A stretch of 56,643 nucleotides of DNA, taken from Candidatus Magnetaquicoccus inordinatus. GTDB lineage: Bacteria > Pseudomonadota > Magnetococcia > Magnetococcales > Magnetaquicoccaceae. Under the pieces are notes generated by a model. The model did not search any database and was not told the DNA's origin. It was given only the letters and a program-made list of their open reading frames with translations. Positions 46,501 through 53,300 of the stretch are shown here, in pieces (the stretch's first letter is position 1; each line of letters opens with the position of its first letter). Both the position numbers and the translations under genes were made by a program. The stretch covers positions 1 through 56,643 of the forward strand of contig NZ_RXIU01000003.1 of assembly GCF_004217665.1 (NCBI RefSeq), written 5' to 3'.

Positions 46501-47352
46501 AACAGAGGCAGTTTGCAGATCACCTCGGTGAGTGGCAGCAGTGGCATCACTGCCGGGGGTGCGATTTGGGTACGCAGTGGAGGAGATTTGACCACTTTGC
46601 AGCCGGTGGTAGGCAATGGCACGGGCAATCAGGCGGTGGTATTGTCAGCGAGCAATGGTTTTTACAATCAGGCAGGAGCCACGGCGGTACAGGCGCCCAA
46701 TGGACGTTGGTTGATCTATGATGACAATCCGACGTTGCAGGATCGGTTGGGTGGTTTGAATTATACCTTCCGTCGGGTTTATACCTGGTATAGCGACTAT
46801 CCTCCGGCGCAGGTGAGTGAGGGGGGCAATGGTTATATCACCACCGCCTATATTCACAATCCCGAGCAGTATGCCCGGCAGGCGGGAGGTACCACCAGCT
46901 CGACGGCTACGGGCAACACCAGCAGTAGCGCCTATTCGGTCGCTGGTTCGGGGATAGTCCGTTCGGTATCGTTTGTGCAGCCAGCTCCCTCTTTGAGTGC
47001 GCCGTTGGCGCGTCCGGCTTTTGCTGCGCCCGGGGCGAGCAGTGCGGCGAGTGGAGGTTTACCATTGTTGTTGCCGGTACAGAGTGGGGCACGATTTGTG
47101 GCCAATTTGGCGAGTGTGGTACCTGAGGGTGAGATAGCGGCGATTACCTTAAGCAACGGGGAGGCGGTGCCGTCGTGGCTGCATGTGGACACCAAGAGCA
47201 TGCGCATGGCAGGTACGCTGCCGGAGGGTGCAGAGGCGGTGAGTATACGGATTCAGGTCAAGGTAGCGGGCAGTACGGAGGTAAGGAGTGTAGATGTGCA
47301 GTTGACTCCTGCTGCAGCGCCCACAACGGGCACCGCCGAGAAAGATATTTAA
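37525..47352 (+). CDS. TpsA: filamentous-haemagglutinin-type exoprotein (3275 aa)
   Basis: A 3275-residue substrate of the adjacent TpsB. I chose the ATG at 37525 because GGGAG lies 8 bases upstream; an ATG at 37510 is also possible. A Sec signal peptide (LVLAALVAGWTPLLQAGA) precedes the TPS domain (about 35-150: ALPTGGQVIAGQGAI, MIANWQSFNIG, VFLVNPNGVYFG), whose NPNG motif is diagnostic. The rest is a Ser/Thr/Gly/Asn-rich beta-helix with degenerate repeats, including a block of five to six units of about 163 residues (about 1790-2620). Near the end, RWLIYDDNPTLQDRLGGL then YTFRRVYTWYSDYP matches a motif frequent in TpsA ends. A Ser/Pro/Ala-rich stretch and a PSWLHVD cadherin-like domain finish the protein. 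Surface adhesion is the family role. Confidence 0.9.
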   Translation: MHSTPHSPRGKMLVLAALVAGWTPLLQAGAPAATALPTGGQVIAGQGAINQAGAAMTVTQNSPSMIANWQSFNIGQSASVTFVQPSAHSVVLNQVLSANPSQIYGKMSANGQVFLVNPNGVYFGASARVDVGGLVASSLNLSNADFLAGNYSFSGGVGAVSNLGELAAREGGFVSLVGGSVDNAGVIRAEGGQVAMAAGKEARLNLTPNGLIGVKVDTAGEGAKVNNSGLVIADGGKVWMTAKSAAPALAAAVNQSGVVRANTLANKNGEVWIEGSGGAVQLAGTTEARGEQAGEKGGRVVATGETVSVASAAKVDVSGQAGGGTVHLGGGWQGKDTSIAEAKQVSVAKGAKVAADATVDGDGGTVVAWSGEVTRMNGSVSAKGAGKGKGGQVETSSRGALGVSGSVDVSAPSGKGGNWLLDPNNITITGVTTDTDVDPSNAASPLSYTAGSTLSVYNSSIDEVLTRGASVTLIASGDITINANISKTGGVASTLTFDALGDITLASGINIASTSGAGALHVNFGVTGANSASGTAYISGGVASNGGDVVFHKAAQLISATPVSTKLLSSGSTGTSGAITFHKTVDLNNQASSTVTLDSQSAKSGSTYTGTGGAITFNDQIYSHDVTLPQQLILTTSGAVSSGTNQAGSVTFNNSVGTASNPLGSLSITGPTFTFLNTGAINLKAASGNVLTFGTISSNYIPKLVLGSENTTISVTGISGGTSVDSADYIQSTFDIVTSSGLTAPTLTISSERSIQVVGSSSQSRKITGDYYYYNTASNSVAGNKSLTVNLRPAQFVGSGGSAIHSGSIYLDNALIKSYGSNVSLGDSSHIAYGVASEQNTDGVRLYQSNIYTNGGNLEIWGRAPEMDNQGAVSQVGGLGVYIYGLGTYSTSNSSSNSTGTLTINGAVNTASTSSAKDAVVIGKNGGATVTLQSDNGAIAITGDASGLGTSATAGASYDGISVESSAMIRSVAGNITLTGSGGGGSSSQVGENYGIKLKDSDTQIVSQTGNILLTGLTGGKTSSYGIYSSGDDMALGQERDTTTAKAVVSSRPFTGNIDLVADTMKFTNSSTSRLRMTGARSGSTLTTGQLNIRPYHDITIQIGGTEPSPPSPDSSHLTAPSNPLYLASSLFSGNNAVFIEGFGDITIGRYGVAGSESNKSLTVAGATTVYDPLNLRMFGTTGSNGSIAINAPLTVQSSSGSARALALHVKGGVSGTGTLTTHDLRLIGAGDVALTGSNFVDVLAAGGPGTADGTSYDGNITLSNAQALSIDQVTSNTLGSTATATGIVTANDKNVILSTTSGDISVKQNINAGAGTVSLVASSGAVNETGSATPIITADKLRLYARNSSNLTNTNVINTLAGEISGSGNNLNFKNDDSLVIGAVTVGSSTVNGLTMNAGNVALQLVTGDLTQSQPVVTGSTSTGSFYIRTPGNVILENTGNDFGRFAATLTGGSGTLSVVDKNTLLLGTAGDYDRTTSTPGSFIYGTGIAATGYTSKLWAGANGTGGINEVDSAVISSNNLLLKANDNSTLVNDNVLTGVLSAILTGSNKGLYFTENDAIVIGSVANSSGQTPDPSNGIAGGSSTVVLTAKSGSITQQANTLGDIITSKLLLVASNGSITLQNASNNVGTLAADLATAGSSFSYRDADALTVGSITPISSINSSTLATTSGSAVNGITTSNGSIDLYTLAGSLTVEKSISAGGANSIDLRASGASSDLAINDSATVKSVGGGTIQLAAGRDISTNTATGTGSEIESAGSVLLQAGGSIGSNSNRIELTDTATLAVSSVSHMWLRKLANNDDLTVGTVTALAQGNTVTDSGGSSSATQAVAVGDLNGLTSSSNGNITLTTQGGDLTVAKNITAHGSGTVDIRTANSGNLGDVILSSAQISSSSGNIQVVAGNTLTTNSGNDGVTSDFASSGHLLLEAGLSLGTNGNRLQMGSVSKVAARTLSNGTTSGANSIWLRKLGTTSDLEIGTVSQFNSTAVDNAINGTASNASSLSGLSTTANNGSITLTTQGGDLAITQNVTAHGSGDLDLRSANSGNLGDMVVSNGALLSSSSGTIQLLAGNSISTTSANNSAVPTVQTTGSVLLEAGLLLGDDSNRLQLAQASIVAARTLNNSGSSGIWLRKLGTASDLEVGTVNRVNATALDNAINGPASNAASLSGLTTTANNGAITLTTQGGDLTITQNVSADGSGYVDIRTANTGNLGDIILSGASVSSGSGTIQMIAGNSLTTTRASDGASHDLSTTGDMVLEAGLSMGSDSERIQLGNAARLAARTLSNGTTSGANSIWLRKMGTSSDLEIGTVSRVNSNALDNSLHGGLNDASLSGLTTSANNGNITLSTQGGDLNITQNITAHGSGYVDIRTANSGHLGDIALTGAAISSSSGTIQIIAGNTLTTNSANNGTFNDLSSSGAIMLEAGLRLGAEENRLQIGNAAKLAARTLSNPGSSGIWLRKLGTASDLEIGTVSRVNATVVDNAINGSGSNAASLSGLSTTANNGTITLTTQGGDLTITQNITADGSGFVDIRTASTGHLGDLFFNNDAGVSSGSGMIQLVSGGNITTSSNTGTSNELVTTGNVLLRADGYIGSDSKRIESSGINILAAQSTGVQWLRQASGNLTVGTVTAQNSSSTLDHSIANTAGLQSSNAVIGLTVSAGDLAVNDALNAGTADLSLKVSGSQGLAANITGGVVTLLAGSGASNNIEQGNGQISASKVRFDAGGLVSLSGTPSNLMGTVAGRAGKTLTLADGSNLLIGSVSSTQGSDAVGSSSGLTSDTGDIVLSNSGSLTQAAGALLTVSTASKGLRIQSNGPVTLTENNSVGHLAATVGLANQGFTFTHAGNLVVDQVSGMTGISSNQGAIILKLNSGALTAANNAGISGSSLRLEVPNGVTLSNSNQVQTLAALLSNSGAGIQFTNTGNLLIGTASGLTGITTSSGSILLRSTAGNLSTDSGALLLGDAVKLVASGSVDMRNNNQSNSLAGSAGGDFSYYNRGSLQITSVSGSSGITAGGAIWVRSGGDLTTLQPVVGNGTGNQAVVLSASNGFYNQAGATAVQAPNGRWLIYDDNPTLQDRLGGLNYTFRRVYTWYSDYPPAQVSEGGNGYITTAYIHNPEQYARQAGGTTSSTATGNTSSSAYSVAGSGIVRSVSFVQPAPSLSAPLARPAFAAPGASSAASGGLPLLLPVQSGARFVANLASVVPEGEIAAITLSNGEAVPSWLHVDTKSMRMAGTLPEGAEAVSIRIQVKVAGSTEVRSVDVQLTPAAAPTTGTAEKDI
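42890..45390 (+). repeat. About 490-bp tandem repeats inside tpsA
   Basis: The motif WLRKLG.(T/A)SDLE.GTV recurs near nt 42902, 43410, 43903, 44401, 44888 and, degenerate, 45360, a period of 472-508 bp. Each unit also contains GLTT.ANNG.ITLTTQGGDL.ITQN and GSGTIQ..AGN. The units are in-frame multiples encoding about 163 residues. Units three to five are close to each other, suggesting recent duplication or homogenisation, and copy number may vary between strains. Confidence 0.85.
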
Positions 47353-47368
47353 TCTGTTAAACAAACAG

Positions 47369-47521
47369 GGAGGTCCAGGAGGGGATTATCCCCTCCTGGC
47401 AGGTGCAGGACGGCGTCCTGCATGTAGCGACGTTTCAGCAGAAGCGAATGCGAAGCATTCGCGCACGCCGCGACAATTTGTGCCCCGCAGGGGCACTCTT
47501 TGGGAGGGCGGAGCCCGACCT
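47369..47521 (-). repeat. Structured dispersed repeat, copy E3 (inverted)
   Basis: Inverted copy of E1/E2, beginning 17 bp after the tpsA stop. Stems at 47375-47399 (CCAGGAGGGGA type), 47405-47421 (GCAGGAC/GTCCTGC, loop GGC), 47444-47462 (GCGAATGC/GCATTCGC, loop GAA), 47480-47496 (GTGCCCC/GGGGCAC, loop GCA) and 47506-47516 (GGGC/GCCC, loop GGA). The loops differ from E1 and E2 while the stems hold. It lies between convergent tpsA and the lipoprotein gene, where a bidirectional terminator would be expected. Confidence 0.85.
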
Positions 47522-47586
47522 GCCCCTTTCGGCAGTGGAGCCACTTGGAGAAGAGCAGGATCACTGCTTTCACTCAAATTTGCGAG

Positions 47587-48114
47587 TTAATAGTTGTTTC
47601 TGGCATAATCGCAGGCAGAGGTAACGATACGAGACAACATGGCATTATCGTTACTGCCGAAGCTCCAGGCTCCGCTCATGGCGCTGGCTTTGGCATAAAA
47701 GGTAGGAGCTGCGAGCTCTTCTCCGCTGGATTCAACGGTATAACGAGTACGCAACAGCACTGCCGAGCTACCGGCCAAAGCCCCCAGAAAGACCCGTTCG
47801 GCTGCGGTTACTTTTTTCAGGTCAATAATGCTGGGTGACACCAGGAGACGTTCATCCGCTTTGGCATCGTTTTGCTCGACATTTTTGCCAAAGATGCTAT
47901 TCAAGCATTGGTTTAATTTTGTTTGCATCAATTCGACAGCTTTTGCATCGCCTTTGTCGCCTTCCGAATGTGAGACGACGAGAGGAGAGATGCGCACACT
48001 TTTGAAGCTGCCCAATGGTTTTTTGCTGGGGAGGATGGCTTCATTGGTCGGATGGATATGGGTTGCACAACCAGACAGGATCAAGGATGTCATGATAAGT
48101 ATAGGAAATTTCAT
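47587..48114 (-). CDS. DUF4410-like lipoprotein
   Basis: A 175-residue predicted lipoprotein. The ATG at 48114 yields a short signal with lipobox LILSGC (Cys16). AAGGAG lies about 12 bases upstream of this start; a longer start at 48153 would precede the signal and is unlikely. The mature protein has the DUF4410-like pattern of an N-terminal strand (SFKSVRISPLVV), a central LLVSPSIIDLKKVTAAERVFLGALAG segment and a Gly/Ala-rich strand with polar ends. Members of this family sit in the cell envelope and are mostly uncharacterised. It is convergent with tpsA, and repeat E3 separates the two. No link to secretion can be shown. Confidence 0.7.
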   Translation of the reverse strand: MKFPILIMTSLILSGCATHIHPTNEAILPSKKPLGSFKSVRISPLVVSHSEGDKGDAKAVELMQTKLNQCLNSIFGKNVEQNDAKADERLLVSPSIIDLKKVTAAERVFLGALAGSSAVLLRTRYTVESSGEELAAPTFYAKASAMSGAWSFGSNDNAMLSRIVTSACDYARNNY

Positions 48115-48558
48115 AAATAAGTGAACTCCTTTCGGTTGAGGGTGTGCAGGCAACTTACTGGCAAGCGGTCAACAGGGACCATACAGAAGGATGGAAGAAA
48201 AAAATCAATTTTGCAAAGCTTGGCATATTTTTGTGAGTATGTTTTTTTTATGCTGGATTATGAAGCGGTCAGCAAGCAGTCAAGTCATGTATCAGCAGCA
48301 GCCTTTCTCAACCCATATTTTTATCAAGTTATTGCTGATTGATCCCCAATATTTTGTTTGGCCGACGCGGTGAGCAAAAAAACGGCACAACAGATGGTAG
48401 AGCTTGATGCGGCGAAAAGTGTTGATTGTTGCCCAATAGAGTTGCCATAGGGATAAAAGTGGTGCAAGAATAGGGGCTGTGAGGATAACTGTGCGCCTGA
48501 GGGCGCCAGACTCTGTGCATACGGCTCTGGCTGTGCTGTTGTTGCAGGGGGTATCCGC
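48115..48558. other. 444-bp divergent gap
   Basis: AT-rich in its first half, rising in GC towards the downstream operon. It must hold the promoters of the lipoprotein (minus) and of the three-gene operon (plus), but no pair of boxes stands out. The plus-strand frame that begins at 48121 has no coding character. No RNA structure is evident. Confidence 0.4.
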
Positions 48559-49407
48559 TTGTCTAGAAGATTTTTTGCCCGTGGAGAGAGTCTGTTGCAC
48601 AGCAGCAAGCCCAGCCCAGTTCCTGCCGATTTGATGCCGTTGATGCGGGTGGCGGAGTTCGACCAAGTGACTGATATGCTCAAAGATGCGGTCAGCCAGG
48701 GATTGGCACCCTCTTGGCAGGAGACGCGCGACGGCTCTTTTGCCAGAAAAGTCCAGAAGGGTTGTCTTTGGTCCCGGTGTACCTATTTTTATGCTGGTCA
48801 GGCCGATTCCCATTATGGCAATCTGTTGTTTGTCTATTGGCCAGCAATGGAGAAGGGAAAAGAGGGAGAGGCGTCGCCTTATGACAGCGGGGGAGTCTAT
48901 CGCGGCAAGTGTGATCCCTTTCGCGGGATGAGTGATACCGATTGGCCCTCTCCGAATGCGGTCGCTTTTCTCAAAAGCACTGCCTATGCTTTGTCCGACT
49001 GGCGGGAGTATTTTGCCTACTATCTGGATGAATATTTTGTACAGGATTGGCAGCGCTATTGTCTTGGCCAACCGCCCTCTGCCAATCCCACTCCTTTGTC
49101 TTGTTGGGAGAGTTTGCCGGCGCGATTCTCCAGCAACTTTTCTCCAAAAGTTGATTGGCCCTCCTGGAGTTGGGAGGTGCGTGTGCGTGGAAAGATTCCG
49201 CTTGCCGAAGGGTTGTTCTTTTGGTCAGCCGTGCGCACTACCATGGATACCCTGGGGGATATGTTGTTGGATGATCCCTATGGAGCAGGAGCGCTATTGG
49301 AGGGTCTGTTTAGTTCAGAGCATACGGTTGCAGATACAGCCGCGGAGATGGTTGATGCGGGCAGAAAACGGAGCATAGAGTGGGTGACACAGCAGCTCAA
49401 TCCTTGA
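48559..49407 (+). CDS. Unrecognised 282-aa protein, first gene of KGGVGR operon
   Basis: A 282-residue soluble protein I do not recognise. It is rich in Trp, Tyr and Asp, with no signal peptide or membrane helix. The TTG at 48559 is preceded by GGGGG at 8 bases; the first ATG (48634) has no ribosome-binding site, and the frame is open from 48457. Conserved-looking stretches include WSRCTYFYAGQADSHYGNLLFVYWPAM, SPYDSGGVYRGKCDPFRGMSD and VDWPSWSWEVRVRGKIPL; the YDSGGVYRG and RVRG pieces suggest a compact enzyme-like core with a loop rich in Gly and charged residues. Its end overlaps the next gene by 28 bp, implying translational coupling and shared function. The context (KGGVGR ATPase, mobile DNA nearby) suggests an effector or its regulator; this is inference only. 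Confidence 0.65.
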   Translation: MSRRFFARGESLLHSSKPSPVPADLMPLMRVAEFDQVTDMLKDAVSQGLAPSWQETRDGSFARKVQKGCLWSRCTYFYAGQADSHYGNLLFVYWPAMEKGKEGEASPYDSGGVYRGKCDPFRGMSDTDWPSPNAVAFLKSTAYALSDWREYFAYYLDEYFVQDWQRYCLGQPPSANPTPLSCWESLPARFSSNFSPKVDWPSWSWEVRVRGKIPLAEGLFFWSAVRTTMDTLGDMLLDDPYGAGALLEGLFSSEHTVADTAAEMVDAGRKRSIEWVTQQLNP

Positions 49408-50354
49408 CGCAGAATGCTGAGACAGCAGGGCAATCCTTGCACCAGGAACGGTTGCTGGTGGTAGCCATTAACGGTCATATACCTGGTCAGTGTGGTCTGG
49501 TGGAGTTGGTGGTGCAAAAGCAGAGTGAGCCAGGATATTTCTACTTGCTTGATCCTCGTAAGGGTCTGCAGAATTGTATTGACCGGGAGAGGTTGCAGCA
49601 GTTGGCAGATGAAAAGAGGGTGCGCCTGTTGGCTGAGCCCAGAGAGGTTGCTCCGACGGCTTGCGCCCTGTTTGCCAGGCACGATTTTTTGCAGGCCTAT
49701 GAATCGGGATGCAAAGCCCCCTTTCCCTGGGGTGGGGAGAGTCCCATTGCGTTGTCGCCAGAGGGGGATTCTCTGCTGATTGCCGATGAGCAAACTCTGC
49801 GGGCACTGCGTCGTGGTGCCGCAGAGCGCTTGTTGAAAGTTGTGCAAGAGCGTATTGCCTACGAATTGAAGAGCGACTGGCATCAGGAGTTTTTTCCGAA
49901 TATGGAAAAATGGTGTCGTTGTGGGGCATTGTGTGTCGGTTCATCCAGGGGAGATCCTCTCTATTTATCTTTTCATCAACATCTGGCTACACTCCTGTTT
50001 CTCAAAGGGGATAATGATCGTCAGTTGCTGGCTTTCAAACAATTGGTGCAACCTCACTTTCCTGCTCTTTCTTATGATGAATTTGCCGCTACTGCACGCA
50101 CATGGGCCAAAAATTGGCAAGAACAGAGTGATTTGTTTTTCCGTGAGACGAGCAGGAGAAAAACGGAGTCCATTATTCAATCGCTTTCTGCTCTGACAGA
50201 CCGTTCTGTTGTAGATGTTTACCCTCAGGGAGCACGCTCAGGCCAAGCAGCCGAAAATAATCGAATACACCACCAAAATGCTTCTGCCTCTATAGTGTTG
50301 GCGGGTCGTGGACCAGCAGAAGCCGATCCACCTTCCCTTAATTCCATTAACTAG
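49380..50354 (+). CDS. Unrecognised 324-aa protein, second gene of KGGVGR operon
   Basis: A 324-residue protein of unknown family, beginning with GTG inside the end of the previous gene (28-bp overlap). No signal peptide or membrane helix is seen. Residues about 24-75 form a beta-rich domain (LLVVAINGHIPGQCGLVELVV, GYFYLLDPRKGLQ); about 130-285 are helical (RRGAAERLLKVVQERIAYELKSDWHQEFFP ... ATARTWAKNWQ). A CRCGALC cluster (near residue 180) could bind metal or be incidental. The C-terminal 60 residues look disordered. It ends 14 bp before the KGGVGR ATPase. It is likely an essential partner of both neighbours, but no reaction can be assigned. Confidence 0.6.
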   Translation: MGDTAAQSLTQNAETAGQSLHQERLLVVAINGHIPGQCGLVELVVQKQSEPGYFYLLDPRKGLQNCIDRERLQQLADEKRVRLLAEPREVAPTACALFARHDFLQAYESGCKAPFPWGGESPIALSPEGDSLLIADEQTLRALRRGAAERLLKVVQERIAYELKSDWHQEFFPNMEKWCRCGALCVGSSRGDPLYLSFHQHLATLLFLKGDNDRQLLAFKQLVQPHFPALSYDEFAATARTWAKNWQEQSDLFFRETSRRKTESIIQSLSALTDRSVVDVYPQGARSGQAAENNRIHHQNASASIVLAGRGPAEADPPSLNSIN

Positions 50355-50368
50355 TCGCTCAGGAAACC

Positions 50369-53300
50369 ATGGAGATTATCGCCTTTTATTCCTTCAAGGG
50401 GGGCGTAGGTCGCACGGCATTGCTGACCAATCTGGCCGCCTATTGGGCTTCGCTGGGGCGGGTGGTTGGGTTGGTGGATATGGATCTGGCGGCACCAGGG
50501 TTGAGTTATTCACCGCTCTTGGATCCAAAAAGCCTGCTCAATCCAGAGTTTAGCCATGTTGGTTTCAGTGATCTGTTGGCGGCCTATTATAATGGTCGCG
50601 ATGACAAGGATGGGCTGGGCTATTTTGAACCGGATATTCTCTTTCATGAACTCAACCCGCCGCCGGAGCCCAATCCGCCCTACCAGAAAAGATTTTGGGG
50701 AAATCATGGCCGGGTATTGGTGATTCCGGCAGGTCAGGTGCATTTTCGTTATCCGCCGGTTTATGAGTTGCAGCCATTGCCCTTTCCGCCCAAAGGCGGG
50801 CGCCCAAATGAGAGCATGGATGCCATGACCTTGCGCGCTTTTGCCAAGCTGTTTCGCGAGGATATGCAGAAGTTTCGACTGCCAAAAGCTGCCGATAAAC
50901 CGGAACAGGCTGCCCGTGGTCTGGATTATCTGTTGATCGATTGTCGCACCGGATTTCCTGAACTTTTGGATCTGGTATTGGGCTATCTGGCCGATCGCAT
51001 GATCCTGGTCTCCGGTTTGAATGAACAAAATCTGGTTGGTCTGGAGCTTACTCTGCGGCAGTTGCGGGCAGAACGGGTGGAGGAGGGCAACTATGCCCGT
51101 GATCTCATGGTGGTCTTTTCACCCGTACCGGTCCATCTGTATGATGATCCCGCCGCTATCGCCGTCCTGAAACAGGGCAAAAGGGTGGTGGAAAGCCATT
51201 GCAGAGAAAAGCCGGGCTATCAACGCGAAGAGCCTCCCAAAATTTTTACCTTGCCCTATACCCCCCGTCTGGCGCTCTCTGACCTTCCCTTGACCTTTGA
51301 AACCCTGGAGCATCCCTACAGCCGGGTGATTGTGGAGATTGCCGAATCTTTGGCCCCCCCCTCTTTGGAAAGACAGATTGCCAAGGTGAGCGAGCAGTTG
51401 CAGCGCACCGGGGTAACCATCGCAGAAAAAAGCACAGCCCCCGCCGAGGAGTTGCGTTCGGGGCAAAGATCGGAGCTGCCGGAGAGACCAGCCTTTTCTG
51501 CTGGTCCGCCCGCTGTTTTTGCTGCTGCTCCCGCTGCCGATCTGCTGCGGCTTCCTTCCTGGCATTGGCCGTTTACCATTTCTGCCCCCAATCAGGAGCA
51601 ACGGATTCGTCAAGAGCGGGATCGTCTGTTGCCCGCACGCAGCGGTTTGACCGATATGGTACGAGACGCCTTTCTCGATGCCCTTTCGGGAACCCTCTCC
51701 CTGGACAAAAAGGGCAAGCTGCAGCTTCTTTCTGCCTATCCCGATCTGCCCAGAGAGCGCATTTCAGAGCAGCTCGAACTGTTTATGGCCGAACGGCAGG
51801 ATTGGCCTGCCCTGCCTGCCGGGGAGCAGGAGGCGTTGTTTGAAAAACAGTATCAATGCCGCAAAGAGTGGGCCGATCTGCTCCTGCAACCGCCGGGCGA
51901 GGGGCTGAGACAATTTTTGTTGCAACCGCTGCAGAATGGGCAGGCGCTTTTTTCGAGCTGGCAGGAGCATGCGCCCTATTGGTTTTTATTGGCCAGGGAT
52001 CTCAGAAAAGAGCTGAACCGTAAAAACGAAGCCTGGCAGGCCATCGCACAAGGCTTGCGTGTGCCTCCAGACAGGTCAGCGATGATCGAACTATTGGACT
52101 TGTTGGATAGCCAAGATCAGGAATGGAATAGAGCGCTTTTGCAGCGAGCCAGCGAGTGGGTTGTTGCGGATCAGTGGTTGCAGTTTGAGGTGTTAACAAG
52201 AGAGGTAAAACCTAGTCGTGAGCGCATTGAAGAGGTTTTGGAACCTCTGTTACAAGGAAAACCGCCAAAGGATCCATGGCTCAGTTTACAATTTGCACAT
52301 TGGATTATGAATAATTATGATTTGATGGCCATACGGGTGGAACCTTTTTTGCGTTATTCTGTGGAAAAATTATCTTCAAATGATAATGTTTTATTTTTGT
52401 GGGGTGAGTTGCTTTTCGTTTACCTGGGTCGATTTGCAGAGGCTGAAACTGTTTACGGGGAGTCAATTGAACGTAATACATCCTGGAGCTCGCCTTGGAG
52501 TCGTTTGGGAGATCTGTTGCAGGCCACAGGAAGATGTGAGGAAGCAAAAGTGGCCGCCCTAAAGGCAATTGATTTGAGTGAGAAAGATGCTTATGTTCAG
52601 TCAACTCTAGGAAGTATTTATGCACGCTGCTTCAGGAATTATGAAGAGGCAGAGGCGGCCTATCGCCAAGCTGTCGGTCTAGAGAATAATAATAATTGGT
52701 ACAAGCTTCTTTTGGGTTATTTTCTTACTTTTTACCGTCAGCGTTGTCAGGAAGCTCTAGAGATATTACAGCTTCACTCGCCAGAGGATGATTCCCATGG
52801 TACCGGCCATGTTTTGCTCTATCGCGGTTTGGTGCTATTGATTTTGGGGCAGACAGAAGCAGGAAACGCCTGTTTGACAAAAGCAGGAGATAGATTTTAT
52901 CATGAAGGATCAATATATAGTGTTTTCCATTATACCAGAATCACATTAATATTATCTCCTGAGGCAATATCTCTTCTCCCCATACACCATGCCATTCTGA
53001 ACACCTGGCGGAAAAACGCACCGCAATTTTATTATCTGCAAATGACCGAAGCGTTGCTGGAATTGGCAGAAAGCGGCCGTTGGCCTGCAGACAGGATACA
53101 AAAATATTTGCTTTTGTTTGAAGAGTTTACATCTGCCATCCAGATTCTCTATGAAATAGGCGGGCAACGCCCGGATCTGCGGCAGACCACTCGTGCGGGT
53201 GTGGCTGCTCTGTTGGCCGATTATCCGCAACTGCGTCAACGTCTCAAAGGTGCCGCCCCTCCTGAAGATCTGATAGAACGTTTTCGCCCCTTTGCCGAGG

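Noticed and set aside
48121-48373. Two short plus-strand frames in the gap before the KGGVGR operon
   Set aside because: No ribosome-binding site, no recognisable domain, and AT-rich sequence with mixed codon use.
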